A stretch of 64,000 bases of DNA from Montifringilla adamsi. Taxonomy: Eukaryota > Chordata > Aves > Passeriformes > Passeridae. Below are positions 32,703-45,555 of the stretch, piece after piece. Numbering within the stretch: position 1 is the stretch's first letter; each line of letters starts with the position of its first letter. A model generated the notes under the pieces. That model did not search any database. It was given only the letters and a program-made list of their open reading frames with translations, and had not been told where the DNA came from. Where the stretch lies: contig JAGGNK010013558.1 in NCBI GenBank assembly GCA_017590115.1, forward strand, positions 15,726,598-15,790,597. The letters run 5' to 3'. Made by a program: the position numbers and the translations under genes.

Positions 32703-35110
32703 GCCATCTGAAGCAACCAGTTAATTAACAAATAACCCCCTCATTTTTCGTGGACCCCACTTTTTCTAAATGAAAGATGAGAACTTTTAGACGAAAAATT
32801 AACAACGAACTTGAGGGTGTGAAGAAAAAAAACCAAAACAAACAACTTTTGAGGGATGGGTTTGGGGTGTATTTTCCTCTGCTGGGAAAATTTCAGGGTT
32901 ATGTCACAAAAATAAACCTAAGCGGTAGTGGAAGCAATTTTCTGAAGATAATGAACAAGGCTAAAGAATTTAAAATAAAATAATTCGAACATACAGAAAT
33001 AGGTTGTTTCAAAGGATTATCAGAAATATACTTTTGGGGGACCTCTTGTTTTTTCTCCCAGAAAAGATAAACCAGAATTAGGAGAATTCGGGTTTTTGTG
33101 CCACTCTGCCTGTACCTGGATGGTGACGTGTTTGCAATCCAGACTTTCAGGTGCAACTTTAGAAATAAGGAAATAAATACAGAAAATCGGGGAAACAGAA
33201 TTAGAAAGACGTAAGATTAAAAGCATTCTACGGGGAGTGCGGAGAAACAGAAATAAGCCAATTTTAAAGAACCGTTTCCCTGCTTGGGGGGAAAAAAAAA
33301 AATCCGAGAATTTTTCCACACGTACGACATAAATTCCAGCTTCTGCCGAATTTCCCGCTTTCAGCTGAACAAACTGTATTCTCGGAGGAAAAAAAATAAA
33401 GCCGAAAAAAATTACGGAAGTCCTAACTTTGTCATCGAGCTGCCCTGTAAACCAGCACGTTTGTGCTCGCATCCCGTGGATATTTTTTAATCTCTGGAAA
33501 AGTCCCGTCCCGCTGCGGGGAGTTCGTACCTGGTCAGAGGGGAGGGAGGGGAGGAAAAGCAGCAAACGAACTTGGCAGGAGGAAATCGTTGCCATTCTGG
33601 GCAAGGACGTGGGGCAGGAGTTTAACTCTCAAACTTTTACTTGGGAAGAGGAGAAATACTGAAATATTAACGAGCCGGCTTGCGGGGAGGGCGGTGGGCG
33701 CAGGGTTGAAGTGGTGATGCCCCCTCCTGAGGGCTGAGGGAGAGGAGGGGGGGAATTTGTATTCCTTTCACCCTAGAGATGGACAAGATTGTCCTGACAA
33801 CTGCAAAACGCGGGGGTTCGGACCTTTGTTCTGGGCTGCCGATTGCAATTTGGACGCGGCGATTTGTGTTTTCTCCCTTTTCAAAGAAAACCAGCACGAT
33901 CCGTGGATGGACTTTTTTCCCCCCCAATAAAGTTTTCACAAACAGAGAGTGGATTTTTGAGGGTTATTTTTTCTTTTTTTATTTTTTCCCCCCCTGCTTT
34001 TCTTTTTGTTTTGAAGCGTGGCCAAGAGCTCGCTAAGAACCGTGGAAATTAATGGGAACCCTCCTGGTGACTCCTGCTTGGTGAAAGCATCCCTAAATCG
34101 GGGCAGGAGCTGGCGAACGGGCCCGATCCTGTCTCCCTTCCTCACCTGCCTCTCATCCTGCCCCTATAATTTTGGGGGGGGGAAGTGGGAGGTGTGTTAG
34201 TTTGAATTCCCCAAACCGGGATGCCCCATCCCATCTTCCTCCCCGCCCCGCCTCCACCACTCAACCTCCCCCTCCCGCTGCCCCACGGCCACGCAGGACA
34301 GCCCAGGGGATCTGTTCCCAGCTGGCTCCGGGTGCTGGATGTGACTTCCCGGGCCCTCTCCCGGCTCCTCTCCGGGGGTACCGCTTGTTGCCCCCCACGA
34401 GTGTCCCCCTTCATGGAAACGAGTGGAAACCACCCCACTCCCACGTGTCGGGCTGAAAACACCTCCCACGGCACCAACACCTTTTCCTACACCCCTGAGG
34501 CAATGAAATCCTCCTGAAATCTTCCCAATTGCAGCGGGAGATGGCAGCTGGTGTCACCGTCAGTGGAAAGCGGAGCCGCGCTCGGCTCAAGGGGACTTTC
34601 CTGGTTTTTTTTTTTTTTTTTGTTTTCCACGGGGGATCTGGGGCTTCTCTCGCACCCCTGTTTCTGTGAGCACCTTGCAGCCCTGAGGTGAAAGGCTCAT
34701 TGCCTCCTGCCGGGGTTAATCCCGGGCTGGCAGCGAGTGTTTAACCACAGTCTATACGTACGGCCTGTAATGTATATAATGCCCCGCGCGTGTTGCTCAC
34801 GGACACTCTGAAGGTGTCAGCGGGTGGCACACACAGCCCCAGCCGCTGGTGGGTGTCCCACTGAGGGGTGCCAGCGTGTGCCCTGAGCTGTTTGCGGAGG
34901 GCTCCGTTCCTCCGGTGGGTTTGGGGGACGGGGAACGGAGGGGGCCGGCTGAGGGGCACCGCCAGAATTATTCCCAGGCACCAAACACTGCTGTGGAGAT
35001 TTCACATGATCTTCCTAATTCCACGTTTTATATTTTATGATTTCTTGCCAGCATCACAGTGTGTTTCTGTTTAGATATACTAAGCTCCTTGAAATTAATT
35101 AACCTGTGGT
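32697..35110. other. Gene-free interval
   Basis: No gene is seen. It begins AT-rich (32700-33420), passes through mixed sequence with short A runs, and becomes C-rich and GC-rich at 34200-34460 with few CpG. The stretch 34990-35100 is AT-rich and complex. Open frames of 60-190 codons lack any recognisable domain. Confidence 0.4.
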
Positions 35111-35116
35111 CAGCAC

Positions 35117-35117
<1 letters not shown>

Positions 35118-35151
<34 letters not shown>
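35118..35151. repeat. A34 homopolymer
   Basis: A 34-A run, then G and A11. It lies about 360 bp before the GAATTC minisatellite. No element body is attached. Confidence 0.9.
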
Positions 35152-35163
<12 letters not shown>

Positions 35164-35510
35164 GTAATACTGGTTAAGCTATATTCCTTTACAACGTTTG
35201 GTCACAGTTAGTTACAGAATTTTCCAGCTGTGAGGATGATGTACACTATTTATTGTAATTGAATTGCTGTTATAACACCTTTCAAGAGGAAAAGTGATAC
35301 ATGACAAAAGTTGAGCTGACGCAGGGGCCCCCTTTCATCCCCCCCCGCTACCCCCCGGTTTATCTGGAATAAAAACTTCGCTACGGAGAGCCCCCACCCG
35401 TGGATGAGGACCTCGGGTGGGTGAGGACCTCGGCCCCTCACAGCGGTGCGGATCCCCCGCACCGCGCTGCGCTGCCAGCCCGCAGCCAGAGGCGCTTCGG
35501 CCGCGCAAGC

Positions 35511-35750
35511 TGCGCATCCCGCGGGAATTCCCTCTGGAGCGGGCACCGCGCTCAGCCCCGCGGGAATTCCCGCTGGAGCGGGCACTGTCCCTGATCAGCC
35601 CCGCGGGAATTCCCTCTGGAGAGGGCACCACGCTCAGCCCCGCGCATCCCGCAGGAATTCCCGCTGGAGCGGGCATTGCGCTCAGCCCTGCGCATCCCGC
35701 AGGAATTCCCGCTGGAGCGGGCACCGAGCTCAGCCCTGCGCTGCCCGGAT
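35511..35750. repeat. GAATTC-containing minisatellite (five units of 39-48 bp)
   Basis: Five tandem units each contain GCGGGAATTCC or GCAGGAATTCC followed by TCTGGAG or GCTGGAGCGGGCA and a CTCAGCCC tail. The last three units are 48 bp and add GCGCATCCC or GCGCTGCCC. Each unit has one GAATTC. The array lies in a CpG-rich segment (about 35400-35800). Because 48 is divisible by three, long frames stay open on both strands; these are not genes. Confidence 0.88.
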
Positions 35751-36529
35751 CGCTCCATCAGCCGCAAAGTGGCAGAGGAGGAGCAGAGGGTGCTCCTTTA
35801 TAGCCCAAAGCGCCGAAAACAGCCGTTCTCGTGTTCGGGGAGGCAATTGGATTTGTTTCCATCCCACGCGTAATAGATTCTCTACAGCATCTGAGAGATT
35901 ATTTTATAAAGCAAATTCAAACCAGGCTGTTCATTAGATCCCGTTATTATGAAAAGGGAATGATCAGTTGGGAAAAATCTATCTAATTTGGAGGGAAAAG
36001 ACCACAGATTTTAAATAATTTCTGTAACTTTTGCTACCTTTGGCGGTTTTGGCAAGAGAACAAATAAAAACCCGGAGGAGTTAGAAGTGTTTTTTCCTCT
36101 CTCTCATATTTTTTCCCTTCTCAGTGCCACACAGCAGCCTTTCCTCCTTCAACTTCAAAGAGGACTGAAAGGACAAACATTCTGATACAGCTAATAATAC
36201 ACGGAGAGAAAGAATTTGCATTCCTTAGCAAATATAAGTGCTCATTAATAGAATCATGTATTTGGCTAAGAACATCTTGCCAGTACAGCTGGGAGATAGA
36301 AAGTGGTCGTGCGGGGAGGGCTGGAGAAAGAGTTTTGATTGACGCTGTAGGAACCACATCACCCCCCCTCTCCCCCAGTCATCTATATCAGGTCAACGAT
36401 TACTATTAAAAAAAAAAAAAAAAGTAAAGTAATAATCATAAAGGAACAGATGGGGACAGAGTGCCCTGCGACTTCTGAAAGGCACAGCAAGGACTCGCTG
36501 CCTAGAAATTCATCAAGATAACGCTAATT

Positions 36530-36765
36530 GCACTCTCAGGCCGTGCCGCAACCGCCCTGCTGGAGGTCCCGCACCCGCGGAACATCCGCGGAACATCCGC
36601 GCAGCCCTCCCAGCGCCGGGGCTGCTCCGCTGCCCTGGGAGCCCGCGGAGCGAGGGAGGGCGCGGAGGGGCGCGGAGGGGCGCGGAGGGCAGCGATCCCT
36701 CCCTGCCTCCCTCCCCACGGCCCCGCGGGGCTCGGGGCCCGCGATGGCTCTGCCCAATGGATGTG
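36530..36765. promoter_or_regulatory. CpG island with short tandem repeats
   Basis: CpG-dense DNA with two copies of GCGGAACATCC (about 36576-36600) and three copies of GGCGCGGAGGG (about 36658-36690). It is the last CpG-rich block before the lower-GC desert. No exon is recognised. Confidence 0.5.
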
Positions 36766-36779
36766 GTGGGAAGGGATAA

Positions 36780-39700
36780 ACCGAATTAAAGTCGCCTTCC
36801 GGTTGAAAGTTTGTTGGCTTGACTGAGCTGAAGACGATTCTTGTGATTATCCTTACTTTACGCTCGTGAGAACTCTAATTTAGTTCTATTCCCTACCGTA
36901 AATCTGAACTTACTGTTCCCTGCAGAGGAGTCTTCCCCAAGAGGGAATATATAAAAATCAGCTTGACACAGACCCCAGGAAAGTTTACAGACACCCAGGT
37001 GGGCAAACCTTTCCTGTTCTTGGTACAATAGATGATATAAAAAAGAAAAAAAAAAACCTTAGAGAAATTAAAAAAACCTCAGCCTTTTTAGGTGATTATC
37101 CAAACTTACCCCTACATTTACTAATTCCCACCTTTCTATGGAGAAAAAAAAAAAAATCTCAGGCCAGCAGAGACTGAGTAGGTGTGTCTGTGAGGAGACT
37201 CACAGTGAGGAGATGTTGAATTGGAATTGCAGCTCAACATCAGGACTATAATTTGTTCTCCAGGGTTCCCAGGCTTAAAAGTGTCATAATTATCAGGATT
37301 TTAAAGGTGAACAATGTATTTCAAGCTGTTATTTTGAAGGAGCCGTGAGTTTATTTTTCACTTCAGTCTTGAACATCAGGTTTGGATATCTTTGTAGAAG
37401 ATAACCCTTAATTCAGCTGCAAGGTTGAGAGTTTATAGAGAGTAAGGGTGCTTTGGTGAGAGTCTTACTCCCTCAGATTTTGCTGCTAACATTTTTTTTT
37501 TAGGTATTAACTCCTTCAATCATATTTATAGAAGTTACCTTTATCTGTGAACTTTAGTTTTAGTTAATGTGGAAGCACTTTTTACACATTACGCGAGTGT
37601 ATTGAGTGTATTTTTATTTCTCCAACACAGCTGAACACAGCTTGGCTTTGACTCTAGTGGACTTCATTTCATTGCAGATGCACATGAATGCCAGAAGAAT
37701 GCACAGGGAATGCATCACACGTGGTTTTCCAGGATGGTTTGTGCATGGCAAGAGCAGAAACATGCATTGGCTTCAAAGAAATCCTCTATTTTACCAACAT
37801 AATCTGTAGAAATTATCAGTCAGGGGCCTGCTGTTGGTTTAGGCCCAGTGGTCATGGGTCTAATAACCTTCTGACTGAGCCTGGGATTAAAAAGTCAAAA
37901 ATCTGTGCTTCATTCAGCAGGTGGGACCCTCCATCTGAGCACACTGCTGTCTGCAGCAGCTCTTTGTTCTGTCCCAGTGGTCCCCAGCCCACCACGGCCC
38001 TGGGATAATAACATCAAGCAAGGAAAGCACTGTCATTTTTTTTTTTCCTCACCTCTCCCCATCCTTTTTAACTCCTATGGCTGTGAGCAGCCTCAGAGGG
38101 TCCATAAGGTTAACAAATTGGGAATTTCAACCCCCTTTGTTTCAGCCTCCCCTGGAACACGCCTGTTGGCTTTGCTGCGGGGCCTTGAACCCCAGAATCC
38201 CTCCTGACCCACAGCCCCAAGGCCCCCGAGCTCACAGGGACAGCCTCAGCAGGGGAGTGCCCCAGGGTGAGGAGCCCAGATCTTTGGGGATGAAACAAAA
38301 TGTTTCAGATGTGATGAATTGGACATCTGTTTCATCAGAGGGGAAAAAAAGGAAAAATTCATCAGCTCTAATGAGAGATGCAAAGATATTTTGGTATGTT
38401 GATAGGCTGCCTCCTGCTCCTCACAGCTGGAACAAACACTACCTAATCTATTGGCCTCTAGGAATGATTTTTTTTTTTTTTCCCCTGGGCAATATCTTTT
38501 CTTCACATCAGATCACTGGAGTATCAGTAGCAGGCACTCGATGCTTTGCATTGTGCTCTTTGGCAGTTTTGGGTCACTGCCAGCCTCCAATTTACCTGCA
38601 AGTTCCCTTGTCCCTGGGATGTGGATCCGTTCCATACTGGATTTCTTAAACACGATCTTGTTTTCCTGTGCAAGCTTTTATTTTTTATTCAGTAGCTCCA
38701 CGAGAGCATTTTGTTTCTCTGTTGATGTGGTCAGGGGATCTGCTTTTACCCCAACATTTTCCTGTAGGATTCACCTCCTCCAAATGTTTCCATACCCTCT
38801 AAATGTGGTCAAGAGGCACGAGGGACATATTCTTTGTCACTCTGAGACCACCTCAGTGTCACCCATCCCCTGCGCTGCTCCGTAGCTCAGTGCTGGTGGA
38901 CACTCCCCTGTGCCAGCTGCTTTATCAAGGGATTGATAAAACCTCCTTGAGATTTTTATCAACAGCTCTGTGTGGCCTCTGAAGGATGTTAGAGCACATC
39001 CCTGGACCTGAGGACATTTTCCCCTTTGAACATGTGTTGGTTTCGTGCACAGGTTCAGTTTTTGCAAACAGAATCCTTCAGTTCTCTGTGCAAAATTAAT
39101 TTTCCTGTAAATACAATATTATTAATGGAGCCTCCTCTGGAAAGAATTTCCTCTCCAGCTCCTACTCACTTCATTCCCATGTACTGTGTTATTCTAGGTG
39201 CAGGGCTTTTGCTTTTATTTGTACTTTCCTCCTTGCAAGAGGTGGCAGGAGGCCAAGCTCTGGCCGAGCCATCCTGCACACCACGGGCTGAAGGAAGCCA
39301 TGAAAGATGTCTCTGCTTCTAACCCCAAGTGTGTGCTTTTCATCTGCAAGGCTGTGGCCAGAGATGATGCAAGCTCAGCTGGGATTTCAGCCAGGCACTT
39401 GCAGACCAAGTTTTACAGCATTGCCTGAGAGGGGCCAAGTAGGCATCTGCCTTTTCCTGGACATCCTTGCAGCTGCCCCAGCAGTGGCCAGTTTCCAAAG
39501 TGCTGTCACCCACGTTTATTCAATACTTGACATAGTAGAGGCTCTTCAGGAAGCTTCAGGATCCTGTCTGAAGCTCCTGATAACACCTTGTTGTGCTGTT
39601 GACACGGTTGCAGATCCTGTGACTCCCCATATTTCTTTTTTTAGAAGCAGCATTCCAGCTCTCTCTATTTTTTTTTTAAGCCTCCCTTTCATTGAATTGT

Positions 39701-42700
39701 GCTGATGCCACAGAAAATTGTCAGCTGTCCATTCTTTCCCTAGACAGGGAATATGCCTGTATGTATATATATGTATATATGTATGTATAATCAAGGCAAG
39801 GGGAGGAAAGGGTCAGGTGTTGCTATGGAAAGAGACTATTAATCTGTGACAGAACTGCTACTCTGGGAGGTGAGAGCCTTCCCCTGCACAAAACAAGCCT
39901 TTAAAGGGAAGCTCACCAGCCTTTCTCCAGGGGACACCTGCCCCAAGTTTGCTGATTTGGTAATTTGCTCCCCTTCTTCCTCGACTTTGATGATGGTTAC
40001 TCAACCGGATTTTCACTGCTCTGAATGTAGCCCAGTCTCAACTACTCTGGATTAAATTAGAGAGAAGATTTGTATGAGGTATTGCCTTGAATGCTTCACA
40101 GAGAGCTTGATGGCCAGGTCCTGGAGGTTATCATAAATTTCTCAAAAATCCTGTGGTGGTTTATGCCAGACAAGCACCTGCTTACACTCACCAGACATCT
40201 TTCACTTTTAATAGATGCATCCAAAGAGAAAGAAGTGGAAATTGAAGCAAGGGGAGAGATGAATCCCTTTCTCATCTATTCTGTTAAAATGATGTCCCTT
40301 GCAGACCCCACCTGGGTATCACTCTGGTCCATACTGGGCATGGTTTAATCAGGGGCTGTCAAGAAATCAACCTGCAGCAATAAAAGCAGTTCTGCTTTCC
40401 TTTGCTAAGTCCATTTATGAGCAGGAGGATGGAGCAGAAGGAATCCTCCTTTGGAGGTGCCTTTGCACAACTGCTTTCTCTTTGCTCTACACGTGGACAT
40501 CCAAGCACACAGAAATGGCTTCATCTTCCCAAGGCTCCCAGTGAGGAGGGGCTTGGAGCAGCCACTCCCGACCCACAAACTGATCTTCATCTGAGGGTCT
40601 CAAAAAGCCTAGGACACAAGTTATTAACTGTGGCAAATTGATTGCATTAAATTTAATGTGATAAAAGGTAGATTTGCCAGCTGAATGTGTCATCTGTAAA
40701 GCTTATGCTGCACTCTGGGTGTTCTTACACCTTTGGAAGGATTCTCTCTCTGGGTGTCATTTTAACAGCTTGTCCCATAGCTTTTTCCTGGCCTAGCGAC
40801 GGAACTTAGAACTAAAGAGTTAAGTTAATTTCTTCCCATACAGCAGGATTTTTCAATCCATTTCACTTTTCCAGCCCCTGCCACTCTTCCTGCTGACTGC
40901 AGACCTGCCAGTTGGAGCTGCCTCCCCCGGTCACTTGGAGGTGCCTCATGGACCACGAGGTCTTCCCCGGCCAGAGGCTGGGAGCAGCTGCTTGGAGGAA
41001 TGTGAATGAGCAGAACAAGCCTCTCTCAGGGTCACTGGCCTGGTGTGATGCTCACACACACCAAGCAATGTGCCACAAGCAGCATTTTATTTTTGCTCTG
41101 CCTGGCAGTCTCAGTTTCAACTTGTTAAAATTTTTCCTTTGCCACAGGAAGCATCAGAGGGCATTGAGCACTGTACAAAATAAGAGTTGGTTTAAATATT
41201 GAAGTGTTAACATTTCCTTTGGTGTCCCTTACCTCTAACATTTTTAAGTTTTCTTCAGCAGTCATTTGATAGATTCAGAGATTTTTATACTGCTTTGGAC
41301 CTTTAAAGCCTGGTAAGAAATCACTGTGTCTGGTTTTTAAATCTTTTGAGATCTGAACATTTCTCCTTGTGGGCACAGGTGTGTGTGTGTGTACATGTGT
41401 GTACACAGTAAAATGGAGTTATGTGCCTCTCTGGAAACCAAACCTGGCAAAAGGAGGGTAGCTCTTTCCTCTACAGCATTTAGAAAATATTTATGACCCC
41501 TTTCTGTCTTTTTCAGAGTAGATTTTGTTGCAAAACCAGCGCTCAGAGAAGGGCTGTGGCCTCAGTGCTGCCTTAGGGGCATTTCTCCTTTCCCACCCAG
41601 CTCAGCAGCAATGTTTTTGGTCAAGAATGGTGATGGACACGGGGTATCAATCACAGGGGCTCTCATGAGCTTCCCAATAATAAACCAGGTAAAGTTCTGT
41701 GGTCCAACCAACACTGCTCAAGAAATTTGAGCATCAAGGCATACTGGTGATCAGCTGCTGCATGGTTCCGCCAGGTAAAATAATAGGAGCATAAATTAGG
41801 AAAAAAACCACCAGGCCTACTCAGAATTTTGCCATACAATTCAAGATGCTGTCTGGGGTGATTATCAAAGGTCACTGGTGACAAAGTGACTGGTGAGAGA
41901 GGGAAGGAGGTGATAAGTAAGAGGCAGACAAAAGAAAAGTCATGAAGAAATAAAGAATACTTTCCAGAGCAAAGACATTACTGGGAGAGGAGGCTGTTTT
42001 TGCAGCAAAGAGCAGGTTTGCTTCACAAATGGGCCTGAATTGCATCATTATAGAGATGGGGGTGCATTCCTCCTCTTGGGAATCCATGGCTAGTGAGGGA
42101 AGAGGGATACAATCTCCTTGGTCCTACCAGTAAGTCTATTCCAAATAAAAGCAAATCTGAGTATATTGGGTGAGGGTTTTTGCTTTTGTGGGGCTGTTTT
42201 GCATGGAAACCTGTGCCTTGTTGAGTGGTATCCATGTGCATCACTGCAACTGCTCCTTGGGCCCAAAAGTGCTTACAGGGTAAATTTCAGATGAAGAAAA
42301 CTCCCAGTGTCCATTTTAAATTAAGGGACGACTTAAGAGACAGCTTTTCTGCTACATTTGACCTGTCCATTATGGTCTTGGCAATGTTTTTAAAAGCTGT
42401 CACCTCAGTACCATTTCTGAAGTGACAGGAAAGAGGGACTATCCACTCTGATGCAGGAATGCCGTGAAGGCAGGACTGGGAGGAAATGGAGGAAAAGAGG
42501 CAGTTGTACAAATTGAGGCTAAACAGATGATCCAAGCTGGCATCACTGATGAAAAAGAAACTGAGATATAGTAAGAAAGAATGAAATATGTGAAAGAAGA
42601 TGGGCATCTGAGAAGTGAGGGTAAGAAGTACGATCTTGCTGAAGGGTGGGAAAAAAGCAGCGTAAAGGGTATCTGGAGGATAGGCACAGGATGGTGGGAA

Positions 42701-45260
42701 AAGGGATTTGTCACTTGCTTTTTGGGATGGGCAGGCAGACAGGAGGCTGTGGTGAGGAAAGGGACACAGAAAGGGGCACAGAGCAGAGCAGGCTGGCCCT
42801 CAGAAGGGAGCTGGGGGAAGGTGGCAGGCGGTGCAGGTTGGGGGAGCTGGGGATGGCTGCCAGGCTGCCTGGTGATGGGGTGGCACCGTCAGTGCTGGTA
42901 CTGTCAGGGACAGCAGATGACAGGAGCAGGAAATGGGGAATATGGGAGAAGAAAGAGCTCTCAGCCCCCACCACTGACATGGGAGGGGTGAGTTCAGCTT
43001 CCATCTCTCAGTGTAGTTCCTCAAAATCTGGGGCCATCTGGACACAGTCCTGTCCCTCCTACAAGCTGTCAGCGGCACCGAGGGATTGCTCTGGCAGCCA
43101 GGACTCCCTGGCACATCCAAGAGCCTCCGTGCTCATGGCCAGAAGGGCAGATGGCACCGGATCCACTACAGTGGCTTTGCACCACCTGGTGTCCCCTGCT
43201 CGGGGAGCCCTGCAGAGCCAGGTGAGGCTGGCCCTGGGCACAGCCCTGTCACTCAGCCAGGTGCTGCAGAGCCACAGAGCTGCCAGGGGACACCTCAGCA
43301 CCCTGGAGGATGTGAACCACGGTGGGAACGTTCAGGATGGCCAGGTTTGGTTCTGGCTGGCTGGGTTGTGTCAGGTGTCACCAGAGCAGCAGCTCTGATG
43401 GGTGACAAAGCAGGGGAGTGAGAGCCTGGCTGCCACAATGTCTGCAAAAGAACAGATATTGCTCAGCACCCTCAACCCCATCTCCTCAGCACTTCCTCTG
43501 CCCATAAATTGAAATTTGGGCTGGTGTTTTGAGTTGCTTCTGCAATGGGTATGTATAAGAGCTGCTGAAAGTATTGGCTATTCCTGATCATGCTCACCTG
43601 TACATCAGGGATTGTTTTATTCATGTTTCACTAACCCTCAGCCTTCCCAAGAACAACACTGGTTTATTACAGCAAATCTGGTAAGGGGCATCTGCAAAGT
43701 GAATGCTGTGGGCTAAGAAAGTGATGTGTGTTTTTTTACTTAGAGCTGCAGAAAATAATGCCAAGGATTGCAGCTTTTCTAGGGAAAAAAAAAAAAAAAC
43801 CCAAACAGATCAAACCTAACACAATAAACAAACAAACAATTTCAAAATCATGCCAAAAACCAAGACTTGTACTAAGGACAGTACAAAATTTTGTATTAGA
43901 GGAGATGACATGGGAAGCAAGTGGTGCCTGTGAATTGGTTAAAGGCTCAGTTCTCCCGGGCTGAGGAGGGCTGGCTGTTTCTCCTGTCACCCCAGCATTG
44001 CCTCCTCACAGATGTTGTTCCTGGGAGAGGGAAGAGGTTGCGCTGACTCGTCCAACCCTCAGCCCTAACAAACTCTTCTGGCAGAGGAGACTCTGAGACT
44101 TTTAGCTTGGATCCCATATGTGCATGTATTTCTTCTGTTGGAAAGTAAAGATGCTTTAAAAAATGACATCTATTTCTGTTAAATTGTAAGATTTCTCCAA
44201 TCTAGGTATGACAGTCTGGCCAAAACCTTTGAGGCAGAAATCCTCCCAGAAGAAAAACAAACTGACCCAGAGTGAAGATATCTACAGAGTGAAACAGAAA
44301 AATAAATAAAAGGTTTGAACACAAGTTTTCTCTGCATGATAAACATTAGGTATAGGTTCCCTAAACATTGATTTATTAGTCATTCAGTAAAGAAGAGGAG
44401 GAAAAAAGAGAATAAAAAAGATTCTGGACTGGATAAATTTGTAAACGTTTGAAATTTATTTTATCATGTAACATGAAAATTTATGCAATGAATTCATACA
44501 TAAACAAATGATGAAGTATCTTTAAACACACAGATAAGTGTGCACACAAAATGCACTTGTAGAAAGCAGAGCCCAGTTTCAAAAACTGATGTCAGACCAC
44601 GCTGGACTGCCCAGCAGAGTCACTGTACACTGGGACAGCAGCCACTGCATGGTGACACACCCTGCTTTGGGGCTGCACTAATGGGACAGTTTGGGAAGTT
44701 CATGTAAATGAATGTGTGTGACAGCAGCTCCTGTGTTGTCCCACCCCAAACTCTCCTTTTAGACAGGGTGAAAAGATGAAAGCCTGTGACACTGTAGCCC
44801 TGGCACAGATATTTGATAGAATGCTGTAAGTGCAGTGGATGTGGCTCAGGGGAGGGACATATTAGCTGCAAATATCATTAAAGCAGCTACCAATTTAAAA
44901 ACACACGAAATGCAGAAGAAACGGAGCCATAGCAAAACCTGTTAGTGATAAAATTGGAAAGAGAAGCACTGCATGCCCAGCTGGTTAAATCATGATGGAG
45001 GGCAAAATCGAGTGAAAAATAAACACCAGATTTAGAAGCACACTTGATATATCTGGCAGACTGCAGGAGCTGGTGCCACTAAGGCAGAGATGTCTATAAC
45101 CATGCCAAAACTGCCCAGCTCTGTTCAGACCTGCAGATGATATTTTACCCTGCAGGGTCTCAGCCACCTCGGGCAGGGAGTGAGCAGTGACCCAGCTCCA
45201 CCCTTGCTGTCCCTGCTGGCACAGAGGACTTCACTCAGACCCTCAGAACAGACTCATCCT
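36780..45260. other. Gene-free interval, ordinary avian intergenic DNA
   Basis: No gene is seen. CpG is sparse and sequence complexity is ordinary. An A-rich/AAAC tract lies at 43785-43843, a TATATG repeat at about 39756-39787 and a GT run at about 41382-41404. The longest frame (42646-43398) is low-complexity and has no domain I recognise. The stretch 44430-44560 is AT-rich with a TCATGT-A-ACATGA palindrome at 44464-44476. Confidence 0.5.
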
Positions 45261-45555
45261 CACAGAATCATGGAGCCACAGAATCCTAGAGTGGTTTGGG
45301 TTGGGAGGGACAGTAAAGATCATCTCTTTGCAGCCCCCCTGCCACGGGCAGGGACACCTTTCACCAGCCCAGGTAGATCCCAGCCCCATCCAACCTGGCC
45401 TTGGACACTCCCAGGGATGGGGCAGCCACAGCTTCTCTGTGCCAGGGCCTCACCACCCTCACAGGGAAAAATTTCTTTCTAATATCTAATCTAAATCTAA
45501 CCTATTTTAGTTTAAAACCATTACCATTCATCACTGTACCCCCTAATATCCCCTC
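45261..45555 (-). mobile_element. CR1 LINE, 5'-truncated 3' end
   Basis: The + strand reads as the reverse complement of the CR1 3' end: CACAGAATCAT..., then a GGTTTGGGTTGG-AGGGAC block, the CCATCCAACCTGGCCTTG block, CTCACCACCCTCAC, and TAATATCTAATCTAAATCTA ending with TTTAAAACCATTACC. The 3' terminus therefore lies at about 45261 and the truncated 5' end at about 45540-45560. CR1 is an avian/reptilian non-LTR retroposon; this roughly 295-bp copy contains only 3' sequence, is diverged, and cannot move by itself. It is the only interspersed repeat I recognise in 64 kb. Confidence 0.9.

Noticed and set aside
35335..35937. Overlapping frames of 110-160 codons reading as Ala/Gly/Ile/Pro repeats
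   Set aside because: Produced by the 48-bp GAATTC minisatellite, whose length is a multiple of three; open on both strands.
42646..43398. 250-codon + strand frame in the desert
   Set aside because: Low-complexity Gly/Arg/Ser-rich translation, overlapping antisense frames of similar length, no recognisable domain or splice context.
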